The position numbers and the translations under genes are program-made. The notes below the pieces were generated by a model, which saw only the letters and a list, made by a program, of their open reading frames with translations, was not told the DNA's origin and made no database searches. From Candidatus Latescibacterota bacterium (GTDB lineage: Bacteria; JAAXHH01; JABIQT01), in NCBI GenBank assembly GCA_018667995.1, contig JABIQT010000816.1, positions 1 through 5,083 on the forward strand: DNA of 5,083 bases, in the 5' to 3' direction. Position 1 is the first letter of the stretch; the number at the start of each line of letters is the position of its first letter. Positions 1 through 5,083 of the stretch are shown here, piece after piece.

Positions 1-69
1 GAAGTGCTGCATGATCACCACAGAAGACGCCACCTAACAGGCTGTCCAGTTTCTGGGGTCCATTTCTGA
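1..69. mobile_element. Possible end of an IS3-type insertion sequence (remnant)
   Basis: The motif at 43-62 (TGTCCAGTTTCTGGGGTCCA), followed by TTTCTGA, looks like the right terminal inverted repeat of IS3-like elements, which commonly finish in a TGTCC...GGGGTCCA pattern. This is recalled family resemblance, not a match I could compute. If correct, the element lies to the left of the window and only its last bases are present. Short open frames run through 1-69 (one ends at 37, another at 69), but they are too short to identify as a transposase C-terminus. No inverted copy of the motif was seen elsewhere in the window, so the other end is not here. Confidence is low. Confidence 0.28.
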
Positions 70-361
70 GATATAGCGGATCATTCGGAGCTCATATGTG
101 GTCACATGTACCGATCGAACTATCGGTCTATATCTGCGTAACAAGGAGAGGCGGCCAGACACGAAGAAACCGAGTAAAGGTGGTGCGCCCAGTGACGGTA
201 TTCTCCGAGACAATACAGCTTGAGAAATAACATTAGGAGAAGTGCCTGATATTCTTCAAATTGTTGGCGTCTCTGTGGGGTTATGTGGCCACATTGGGAT
301 CTCTACGATTCATGAAATACCAGATATAGCGGTGGGCATTGAAAAAAAGGAGACAGTCGAG
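70..361. other. Non-coding leader region before the SDR gene
   Basis: No recognisable gene was found in this stretch of about 290 bases. A perfect 6-bp inverted repeat with a 6-base loop (ACCGAT at 110-115 and ATCGGT at 122-127) could be a small hairpin or a regulator site. A 44-codon open frame (ATG at 96, stop at 228-230) has a weak CGGAG upstream but matches no family I know. The frame of the SDR gene stays open back to a GTG at 242, but the AGGAGA at 235-240 leaves only one base before that codon, which is too close for normal initiation. No convincing -35/-10 pair was found. Confidence 0.4.
347..352 (+). promoter_or_regulatory. Shine-Dalgarno site setting the SDR start
   Basis: AAGGAG lies nine bases before the ATG at 362. 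This spacing is normal and supports that ATG over the in-frame GTG at 242. The protein then begins directly with the first beta strand of the Rossmann fold, as is usual in this family. Confidence 0.7.
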
Positions 362-1240
362 ATGAGGTTGCTGGTTATAGGCGGAAACGGCCATTACGGC
401 GGTTTGATCACCGATCATCTGGCGAAAAAGCACGAGATATCTATCTTCGATCTGCAGAAACGCGCCCGTACATTCGACTGCGTACAGACCGTTGGCGACA
501 TCATGGATCTTGATCAGATCAGCAAGGCGGTGGATGGGATCGATGCAGTCGTAACGTTCTTTGTCGGGGATGCCGCCTTGTCGACCATGGGCATGGTCAA
601 TCTGTTGACTGCGGCTGAACAACATGGCGTCGGGCACGTCGTGTACACTAGTAGCGGCGGCATGACATTTCCAATCGATACCTTTCAGGGGGACTATCCG
701 CTCTTTCCCATGGGTGATTTTCCAGCGGTATTCTGGCGTGATTATTTCCCGATCACCGAGGACGCCGGGATGTTTCCTGGGCAGGAGACGGCCGGTTACT
801 TTCTTCATAAGTGGCTATGCGAAGAGATCGGAAAACGCTTCGTGGCCCGAGAGAAGGTCAAGTTCACCGCCATTCGTCCTGGCCTGCTGATGCACGACGA
901 TATGACAAATCGTCCCGGTGGTGAAACCACAAGGAATCACGATCCGTTTTTTATGCTCACGACCGGGCAGGTGAGAATGTGCGATGCTGCCCGAATGTAT
1001 GACTTGGCACTATCCAATCCTCCGCTCGGTTTCGAAGCATACCACTGCTCAAACGACACGCCCTACAATAATCTGAGTGTCGAGAAGGCCAAGCGCCAAC
1101 TGGGCTATGCCTGTATGGACCAGAAACCCTATATGGACTTCTACGCCGGCTTGAACTGGAGTGCTGCTTTTGAAACACTGGTCGGCAAGGGGTTTTCCGG
1201 TGATCTGCTTCGCGGCATGTACGGTTTTCGAAACTGCTAA
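362..1240 (+). CDS. NAD(P)-dependent epimerase/dehydratase-like protein (extended SDR)
   Basis: A 292-residue cytoplasmic oxidoreductase of the extended short-chain dehydrogenase/reductase type. It opens with MRLLVIGGNGHYGG, where GGNGHYG (7-13) is the dinucleotide-binding glycine motif; Asp30 at the end of the second beta strand suggests a preference for NAD(H). The active site is visible as Ser97/Ser98 in YTSSGG and Tyr146-x-x-x-Lys150, followed by IRPG (171-174). The stretch ITED (131-134) and the late AKRQLGY (243-249) are typical of sugar-nucleotide epimerases, dehydratases and reductases. The length fits the family. An in-frame extension to GTG 242 would add 40 residues with no family counterpart, so ATG 362 is preferred. 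The substrate cannot be told; a nucleotide-sugar or related carbonyl compound is an inference. Long gaps or unrelated sequence on both sides suggest it is transcribed alone. Confidence 0.88.
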   Translation: MRLLVIGGNGHYGGLITDHLAKKHEISIFDLQKRARTFDCVQTVGDIMDLDQISKAVDGIDAVVTFFVGDAALSTMGMVNLLTAAEQHGVGHVVYTSSGGMTFPIDTFQGDYPLFPMGDFPAVFWRDYFPITEDAGMFPGQETAGYFLHKWLCEEIGKRFVAREKVKFTAIRPGLLMHDDMTNRPGGETTRNHDPFFMLTTGQVRMCDAARMYDLALSNPPLGFEAYHCSNDTPYNNLSVEKAKRQLGYACMDQKPYMDFYAGLNWSAAFETLVGKGFSGDLLRGMYGFRNC

Positions 1241-1633
1241 TGACCAGAGCAGGGGCCAGGGCGCTACCGACTCGCGTGTGTAAAGGCCGTCAAGCTCGGT
1301 ACAGTGGTTCGTTAGTCTGCGATGAGGTGGCTTTCGACGTTTACCGAGATTTACCGAATTTGTATTTCCAGGGCACTTTCGTTGCGAGACACGCCAGGTA
1401 GATCACAATGATAAATCATGGTGACCGCAGGATGCGAGTTTGTGCGTTACGCTGATTTTTTATACGCAATCCCAATTGACAACTACAGATGCAATTTAAT
1501 GCAAAAAAAGGCGCGTTTTCGTCCATATCATACGAGCACGATCCGCTGTAACTGACATTTAATCTGGAGCCTACCGCGCTCACGTATTACTATTTGCTAG
1601 GCGTAACATTAGCGGCCATAACATACTAAACAC
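1241..1633. other. Long intergenic region with short 10-bp-phased repeats
   Basis: No gene is supported in these 393 bases. Two pairs of short direct repeats are each offset by exactly 10 bp: TTTACCGA at 1340-1347 and 1350-1357, and ATGCAA at 1489-1494 and 1499-1504. One helical turn is a spacing often seen in regulator binding sites, but the units are short enough to arise by chance. A 5-bp inverted repeat (TGCGT at 1443-1447, ACGCA at 1464-1468) flanks a T-rich run. The second half, from about 1450, is AT-rich and holds a consensus -35 hexamer, so the promoter of the lipoprotein gene is probably here. No clear terminator for the SDR gene was found. Confidence 0.45.
1476..1504 (+). promoter_or_regulatory. 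Possible promoter upstream of the lipoprotein gene
   Basis: TTGACA at 1476-1481 matches the sigma-70 -35 consensus exactly. At the usual 17-base spacing the -10 position reads ATGCAA (1499-1504), a poor match; TTTAAT (1495-1500) is better but only 13 bases away. TATCAT at 1526-1531 is a good -10 but has only a run of A at its -35 position. The exact promoter is therefore unclear. If a promoter is here, the leader would be about 120-150 bases long. Confidence 0.25.
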
Positions 1634-1649
1634 TTGAACAATTCTTTTC

Positions 1650-1654
1650 GGGAG
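1650..1654 (+). promoter_or_regulatory. Shine-Dalgarno site setting the lipoprotein start
   Basis: GGGAG ends six bases before ATG 1661. It lies inside the reading frame that extends up to a TTG at 1634, so it supports the ATG, not the TTG, as the true start. Starting at 1661 also gives a compact lipoprotein signal peptide. Confidence 0.7.
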
Positions 1655-1660
1655 TCTGAA

Positions 1661-2614
1661 ATGAGCGAACGCAAGAAACTTTCTCGTTTATCCATCTTTT
1701 TGATGCTGTTTGGCTTTTTCGCCATCGCCTGTGACGCACCCGAGGTGCTGGAGACTGGAGAAGTCGCTCAGCAAGCGGACGAACCGTTACTTCTGAAATC
1801 CCACTATGGTGATGGGGCGCCAATGTGGGTCGGGAAATTCCAACGCACCCATATGACCCAATCTCCATTTGACGAATGGTTCGATTCAGGATATGAATCT
1901 TATCTACCTGACTCTACTGCTGTTGCTGCATTGAACGATTTGCCAGAATCTGTTGAACTTGAAGTTTACATGGGCACCTGGTGCAGCGATTCGACTCGGG
2001 ATCTTCCGCGGTTGTATCGGGTGATGGACGCCGCTGGTATCCGGGAAGACAAGACCCGCATGTATGCGCTGTCCGACCATCCGGGAACGTTCAAACAGTC
2101 ACCGGGTGGGACAGAAGAGAATTACCTTATTCATCGCACCCCGACAATCCTCGTGTTACAGGATGGGAAAGAAATGGGACGCATCGTCCAGAATGCCAGC
2201 CAGACGATCGAGCAGGATCTGGTCGACATCTTGAATGAGGAGTCATACACCCCTCGTTTCACGGCAGAATACAGGATTCTTAAGTTATTGAAGGACGAGG
2301 GCGTGGAGGCGCTGGTACAGCGCAAGGCGGCACTCGCCGAAGAAGTCAAGACGCTCGGAGATCCCGAATCACTCTGGCATCTGGCGCAGTACGACCTGCT
2401 GTTCAACAATAAACCACAGGAGGCGATAGCGGTTCTGGATATTCACCTGATTGTCAACCCAGAATCCGCCCGAGGGTATTTCTTGATGGCCCAGGCATAT
2501 CAGGATGTGGGGGAGGCGGACAAAGCGGTTGAAGCATGCACCCTGTCCCTGCGTTTTGAACCGAACAACGAAGACGCGAAAGCGCTTCTTGAGACGCTTC
2601 AAAAGGGCATTTAG
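1661..2614 (+). CDS. Thioredoxin-like lipoprotein with C-terminal TPR repeats
   Basis: A 317-residue predicted exported lipoprotein. Residues 1-24 form a signal peptide: basic MSERKK, a hydrophobic stretch rich in L and F, then the lipobox AIAC with Cys24 as the lipidation site. Asp at +2 would favour inner-membrane retention by the enterobacterial Lol rule, if that applies here. A thioredoxin-like domain spans about 97-192: strand VELEVYMGTW, active site Trp107-Cys108-Ser-Asp-Ser111, and the cis-proline loop RTPT (Pro161) followed by an ILVLQDGKEMGRIV-type strand. The motif has one cysteine where classical thioredoxins have CxxC, so ordinary dithiol exchange is unlikely. Residues 238-303 hold about two TPR units (YFLMAQAYQDVGEADKAV is a clear helix pair), which suggests protein-protein contacts. 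The role is unknown; periplasmic redox, peroxidase-like or chaperone functions are possible. The gene stands alone between two long gaps. Confidence 0.82.
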   Translation: MSERKKLSRLSIFLMLFGFFAIACDAPEVLETGEVAQQADEPLLLKSHYGDGAPMWVGKFQRTHMTQSPFDEWFDSGYESYLPDSTAVAALNDLPESVELEVYMGTWCSDSTRDLPRLYRVMDAAGIREDKTRMYALSDHPGTFKQSPGGTEENYLIHRTPTILVLQDGKEMGRIVQNASQTIEQDLVDILNEESYTPRFTAEYRILKLLKDEGVEALVQRKAALAEEVKTLGDPESLWHLAQYDLLFNNKPQEAIAVLDIHLIVNPESARGYFLMAQAYQDVGEADKAVEACTLSLRFEPNNEDAKALLETLQKGI

Positions 2615-2630
2615 ATTTACGACGAAATCT
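2613..2630 (+). terminator. Weak hairpin at the end of the lipoprotein gene
   Basis: A perfect 6-bp stem (AGATTT at 2613-2618, AAATCT at 2625-2630) with a 6-base loop overlaps the stop codon at 2612-2614. The stem is AT-rich and no T-run follows, so it is not a standard intrinsic terminator. It may be a minor 3' end structure or chance. Confidence 0.2.
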
Positions 2631-2914
2631 GTGCTGCTGATTGGTACGGATACCCAGAGCACTCGAATGGGTTCCCCGAAAGGATAGTGGGGTTCAGCAG
2701 CTATTGAGCATCGGGCATTGAGGCGTCATCTCCATCTGGGTATGGTAATTGCCGGAGCAATGTATCGGCGGTACGCGTGAGGACACGGCCTGGCCCATAG
2801 AGCGTAATTCTGAGGGCGGTAATGTGTCGTATAGTATCAGGTTTTCATGCAAGACGCTGAAAGCCTAAGATATTACTCCCTAATCTTTTCCAGGATCAAC
2901 TGTCGGAGCACCTT
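2631..2914. other. Intergenic region before the isomerase operon
   Basis: No gene is supported in these roughly 280 bases; the open frames that cross it are continuations of shadows from the lipoprotein gene. A 9-bp inverted repeat (ATACCCAGA at 2650-2658, TCTGGGTAT at 2735-2743) is separated by 76 bases and may be chance. A -10-like TATAGT sits at 2830-2835 with only a weak -35 (TTCTGA, 2808-2813) at 16 bases, so a promoter for the downstream genes is possible but not secure. CGGAG at 2904-2908 is the Shine-Dalgarno site of the next gene. Confidence 0.4.
2808..2835 (+). promoter_or_regulatory. Tentative promoter for the isomerase operon
   Basis: TATAGT (2830-2835) differs from the sigma-70 -10 consensus at one base. 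The hexamer 16 bases upstream, TTCTGA, matches the -35 consensus at only three of six positions. It would give a leader of about 75 bases. Weak evidence; it is listed because it is the best pair seen in the gap before a likely three-gene transcript. Confidence 0.2.
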
Positions 2915-3718
2915 ATGATGAAAATCGGCCTATATGCCTCCATGTTTGGTAAGGAAAACCCTCCGCAACTGGAATCAGTTGAAAGCTACATCGAGTTGGC
3001 GCATGAACTGAATGTGGATGTGATCGATTTTCTTTCCGGCAGAGGGTTTCAATCGAAGGAGACCGACTATTTACTGGGTGTCAAACGCACATGTCTGAAG
3101 TACGGATTCTCCATAGGATACCTGGCGTCAACGGGACATTTCTTCGGTACGGATGAGGACCTCGCGAAGAAGGTATTGAAGGCGAAAGACGATGCGCGTA
3201 CAGCCTCATTCATGGGGTCACCTTTAATCAGGTTGTTTACGGGACCACCACTGGACGACCCGGAAGATCGGGCACGAGAAATCCGATGCTTTCAGGAGAT
3301 CTGCGATCATGCGGCGGAATGCGGCATAGTCGTCGGCTTACAGAACCACCCTTCCACTGGCGATGATATGCTTCGCATTCTCCGACAGACGGACCGGGAG
3401 AATTTCACGGTTATCATGGACACGGGACAGTGGCTCGGCTCTCCAGCTCGAAACAAAGGACAGGCCGATCCGGATGTTGATACCTACCGATACATGGAAC
3501 AGGTAGCACCCCACACAAGTCATGTACGGGCAAAATTCTACAAGATCGATAGTGGCGTTGAAGCGTGGTTGGATTACCAACGAATCGTACGGATCCTTCG
3601 TGACGCGGGATTCAACGGTCACTTGTCGGTCGTATTTGAAGGAAAAGAGGTAAACACCTGTGATGATAGGACGTCGTTGCGTCTGGCGGTGGCGCATCTG
3701 CGTGATATACTGAGATAA
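2915..3718 (+). CDS. Sugar phosphate isomerase/epimerase-like TIM-barrel protein
   Basis: A 267-residue cytoplasmic protein of the xylose-isomerase-like TIM-barrel superfamily (AP endonuclease 2 family), whose members interconvert sugars, keto-sugars or inositol derivatives using a divalent metal. The first strand KIGLYASMFG (3-12) and the length fit. Expected metal-site strands can be followed: VVGLQNHPS (139-147), VIMDTGQW with Asp169, SHVRAKFYK with His203 and Lys207, and SVVFEGKE with Glu242. The first ligand, usually Glu in an ENH motif, is Gln143 here (QNH), so metal binding or activity may differ. Two ATGs are adjacent, 2915 and 2918; CGGAG at 2904-2908 leaves six or nine bases, so either may be used. 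It is first of a tight group with an aldo/keto reductase and a Gfo/Idh/MocA oxidoreductase, which supports a role in sugar or cyclitol catabolism. The substrate is not known. Confidence 0.82.
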   Translation: MMKIGLYASMFGKENPPQLESVESYIELAHELNVDVIDFLSGRGFQSKETDYLLGVKRTCLKYGFSIGYLASTGHFFGTDEDLAKKVLKAKDDARTASFMGSPLIRLFTGPPLDDPEDRAREIRCFQEICDHAAECGIVVGLQNHPSTGDDMLRILRQTDRENFTVIMDTGQWLGSPARNKGQADPDVDTYRYMEQVAPHTSHVRAKFYKIDSGVEAWLDYQRIVRILRDAGFNGHLSVVFEGKEVNTCDDRTSLRLAVAHLRDILR

Positions 3719-3762
3719 TCGAAATAGATTTGAAGTACGTATCGGAACTTTCGGGAGGATAG

Positions 3763-4659
3763 ATGCAATACAGATGTTTCGGACGGACGGGATGGCAGGT
3801 CAGCGAAATCGGCTTGGGCGGCTCCTGGTTCTACGGCCGTCCCGAGTTCGGCCTCAAGGACTTTCAACATGGCACATCCGTGGTCGAGCGCGCTTTGGAT
3901 TTGGGCATCAATTACTTCGATACCGCTCCCCTCTATGGCAAAGGTCGTAGCGAGGAAGTCCTGGGTGTCGCCCTCAAAGGTGTGACCGAGCCGTACTACC
4001 TGGCTACCAAGGTTGGTTATTATCCCGAGCCGTTCGACTACACTCGGGATACGATCTGGCGTGGTTTCGAGGCCAGTCTCGAACGCCTGCAACGTGATCG
4101 GGTCGACCTGCTTCAGGTTCACGAGGCCGAACAAGCGGGTTGGGAAGGGATCTTTGGTCGGGCGCGCACCCTGGAAACCATGTTGGAAATGCGTGAGCAA
4201 GGGCTCTGTCAACACATAGGCCTCACCGGCTCTGATTTGACGCTTATGCGCAATATTCTGGCCGAGGAAGAAGCCTTCGTTTCCGTGATCACCTTCTGCA
4301 AGTACGATCTTCTCGTGCAAGAGGCGCGGGACGTGCTGATGCCGACGGCTTCGGAGCGGGAGGTGGCGGTAATTTGCGCCTCACCTTTACACGGTGGGTT
4401 GCTGGGCTCCATGCGCAATCACTGGATCGAACAGGAACGCTTCGCCGATTTGCACGGCAAGCTTGGACGGGTGGAAGAACTGTTGGCAGGAGAAGGGGAA
4501 ACCATCAGCCGGTTGGGGCTGCGATACCTGCTCACCGACAGCAACGTCTCCATGGTCCTCTCCGGCGCGGCGACCATCGAGGAGTTGGAAGAAGTCGTCG
4601 CCGTCTCCAACGGCCACTATCTTTCACCAGAACTCATCAGCCGAATCGAATCTGCTTGA
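3763..4659 (+). CDS. Aldo/keto reductase family oxidoreductase
   Basis: A 298-residue single-domain (beta/alpha)8 oxidoreductase that uses NAD(P)(H). The start MQYRCFGRTGWQVSEIGLGG is the standard N-terminus of the family. The catalytic tetrad is complete: Asp53 and Tyr58 in NYFDTAPLYG, Lys83 in LATKVG, and His120 in VDLLQVHE. The late cofactor loops are present as CASPLHGGLLGS (205-216) and LSGAATIEELEEVV (266-279). The pattern around VDLLQVHE and the following helix recalls the L-galactose/D-threo-aldose 1-dehydrogenase type that oxidises aldoses to lactones, but this assignment is by resemblance only. GGGAGG at 3753-3758 is a strong ribosome site, though only four bases from the ATG. It sits 44 bases after the isomerase gene and 13 before the next dehydrogenase, so co-transcription is likely. 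Confidence 0.9.
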   Translation: MQYRCFGRTGWQVSEIGLGGSWFYGRPEFGLKDFQHGTSVVERALDLGINYFDTAPLYGKGRSEEVLGVALKGVTEPYYLATKVGYYPEPFDYTRDTIWRGFEASLERLQRDRVDLLQVHEAEQAGWEGIFGRARTLETMLEMREQGLCQHIGLTGSDLTLMRNILAEEEAFVSVITFCKYDLLVQEARDVLMPTASEREVAVICASPLHGGLLGSMRNHWIEQERFADLHGKLGRVEELLAGEGETISRLGLRYLLTDSNVSMVLSGAATIEELEEVVAVSNGHYLSPELISRIESA

Positions 4660-4672
4660 AAGGAATTCCAAT

Positions 4673-5083
4673 ATGAAACCCGTTCGCGTAGGATTTATAG
4701 GAGTGGGCTACATTGCGGTCCGCTCTCATCTACCAGCTCTCGCTCCATTGATAGAATCCGGTCAGGTCGAACTGCGTGCCTTCTGCGATGTGGATGAGGA
4801 AAATCTGGCGGAACAAGCGGCCACCTTCGGGGTCAGTACTACCTACACGGATTACTATCAGATGTTTGAACGGGAGGAACTTGACGCCGTGTATGTGTGC
4901 ATCCCGCCGACACTACACAGCGACCAGATCTCCATTGCCGCTGACAAGGGCATCGCTGTTCTGGTCGAGAAGCCGCAGACGTTGGATCTCGCCCAGGCAG
5001 TGCGCTTCGATGAGGAAATTCGAAAAGCCGGAGTCGTTTCTCAAGTGGGATTTCAATCCCGCTACTATCCCTCGTCAGAAAAA
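4673..5083 (+). CDS. Gfo/Idh/MocA family oxidoreductase (N-terminal part, cut by window edge)
   Basis: The first 137 residues of an NAD(P)-dependent dehydrogenase whose family normally has about 330-400 residues; the reading frame is open at the window end. The Rossmann domain starts with VRVGFIGVGYIA (4-15, the glycine-rich loop), then FCDVDEE (37-43) at the end of the second strand, where Asp39 should contact the cofactor ribose. VYVCIPPTLHSD (73-84) and VEKPQTLD (98-105) are hallmarks; Lys100 in EKP is the conserved lysine of these enzymes. GFQSRYYPS (126-134) begins the move to the substrate domain. ATG 4673 has AAGGAA at 4660-4665, seven bases upstream, right after the stop of the aldo/keto reductase gene. 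Members oxidise or reduce sugars and inositols at a ring hydroxyl; which one here cannot be told. Confidence 0.92.
   Translation, partial: MKPVRVGFIGVGYIAVRSHLPALAPLIESGQVELRAFCDVDEENLAEQAATFGVSTTYTDYYQMFEREELDAVYVCIPPTLHSDQISIAADKGIAVLVEKPQTLDLAQAVRFDEEIRKAGVVSQVGFQSRYYPSSEK

Noticed and set aside
96-230. A 44-codon open frame on the plus strand with weak CGGAG upstream
   Set aside because: Its residues match no family I know, another frame is also open across much of the same stretch, and its length is unremarkable for chance.
69-332. 11-base direct repeat AGATATAGCGG at 69-79 and 322-332
   Set aside because: A few 11-base matches are expected by chance in a window of this size, and neither copy borders a recognisable element.
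281-808. A 175-residue open frame on the minus strand
   Set aside because: It is opposite the SDR gene, which has clear Rossmann and active-site motifs. No sign of a real protein was seen in the antisense frame.
1634-1660. TTG at 1634 as the start of the lipoprotein
   Set aside because: The Shine-Dalgarno site lies downstream of this codon and fits ATG 1661; the longer form would add polar residues before the signal peptide.
2650-2743. 9-bp inverted repeat across 76 bases in the gap before the isomerase gene
   Set aside because: Pairing does not extend beyond nine bases and no T-run or coding relation supports a function.
3619-4320. A 233-residue open frame on the minus strand
   Set aside because: It lies opposite the aldo/keto reductase, whose motifs and catalytic residues are complete. 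The antisense translation shows no family features.
4374-4676. A 100-residue plus-strand open frame rich in Arg and Gly
   Set aside because: It is the out-of-frame reading of the aldo/keto reductase C-terminus.

Overview
The window reads as ordinary bacterial chromosome of intermediate GC content with five protein genes, all on the + strand. The lipobox-type signal peptide of the second gene and the mix of sugar-handling families (extended SDR, TIM-barrel isomerase/epimerase, aldo/keto reductase, Gfo/Idh/MocA) suggest a Gram-negative heterotroph, perhaps an environmental or marine lineage rich in such enzymes. The sequence alone does not fix the taxon.

Layout. Positions 1-69 carry a short stretch that resembles the outer end of an IS3-type insertion sequence, with no transposase in view. 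Positions 70-361 have no convincing gene. An NAD(P)-dependent epimerase/dehydratase-like protein (extended SDR) follows at 362-1240; a Shine-Dalgarno site picks the internal ATG over an upstream GTG. A 393-base non-coding gap (1241-1633, continuing to 1660) holds a consensus -35 hexamer and two short direct repeats with 10-bp periodicity. Then comes a lipoprotein (1661-2614) with a thioredoxin-like domain whose active site is WCSDS (a single cysteine) and a C-terminal TPR region. After a second gap of 300 bases there is a compact block of three genes: a xylose-isomerase-like TIM-barrel protein (2915-3718), an aldo/keto reductase (3763-4659) and the N-terminal 137 residues of a Gfo/Idh/MocA dehydrogenase (4673 to the window edge).

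How they fit together. The last three genes are spaced 44 and 13 bases apart, each with its own Shine-Dalgarno site, and probably form an operon. A sugar or cyclitol oxidation and isomerisation pathway is the natural reading: two nicotinamide-dependent oxidoreductases and one aldose/ketose-type isomerase or epimerase. The substrate cannot be read from the sequence. The SDR at 362 is of related chemistry but is separated by two long gaps and the lipoprotein gene, so it is probably transcribed separately. No CRISPR array, rRNA or tRNA was recognised. I found no clearly new system; the points most worth checking are the Glu-to-Gln change in the isomerase metal site, the single-cysteine thioredoxin-TPR lipoprotein, and the possible insertion-sequence end at the left edge.
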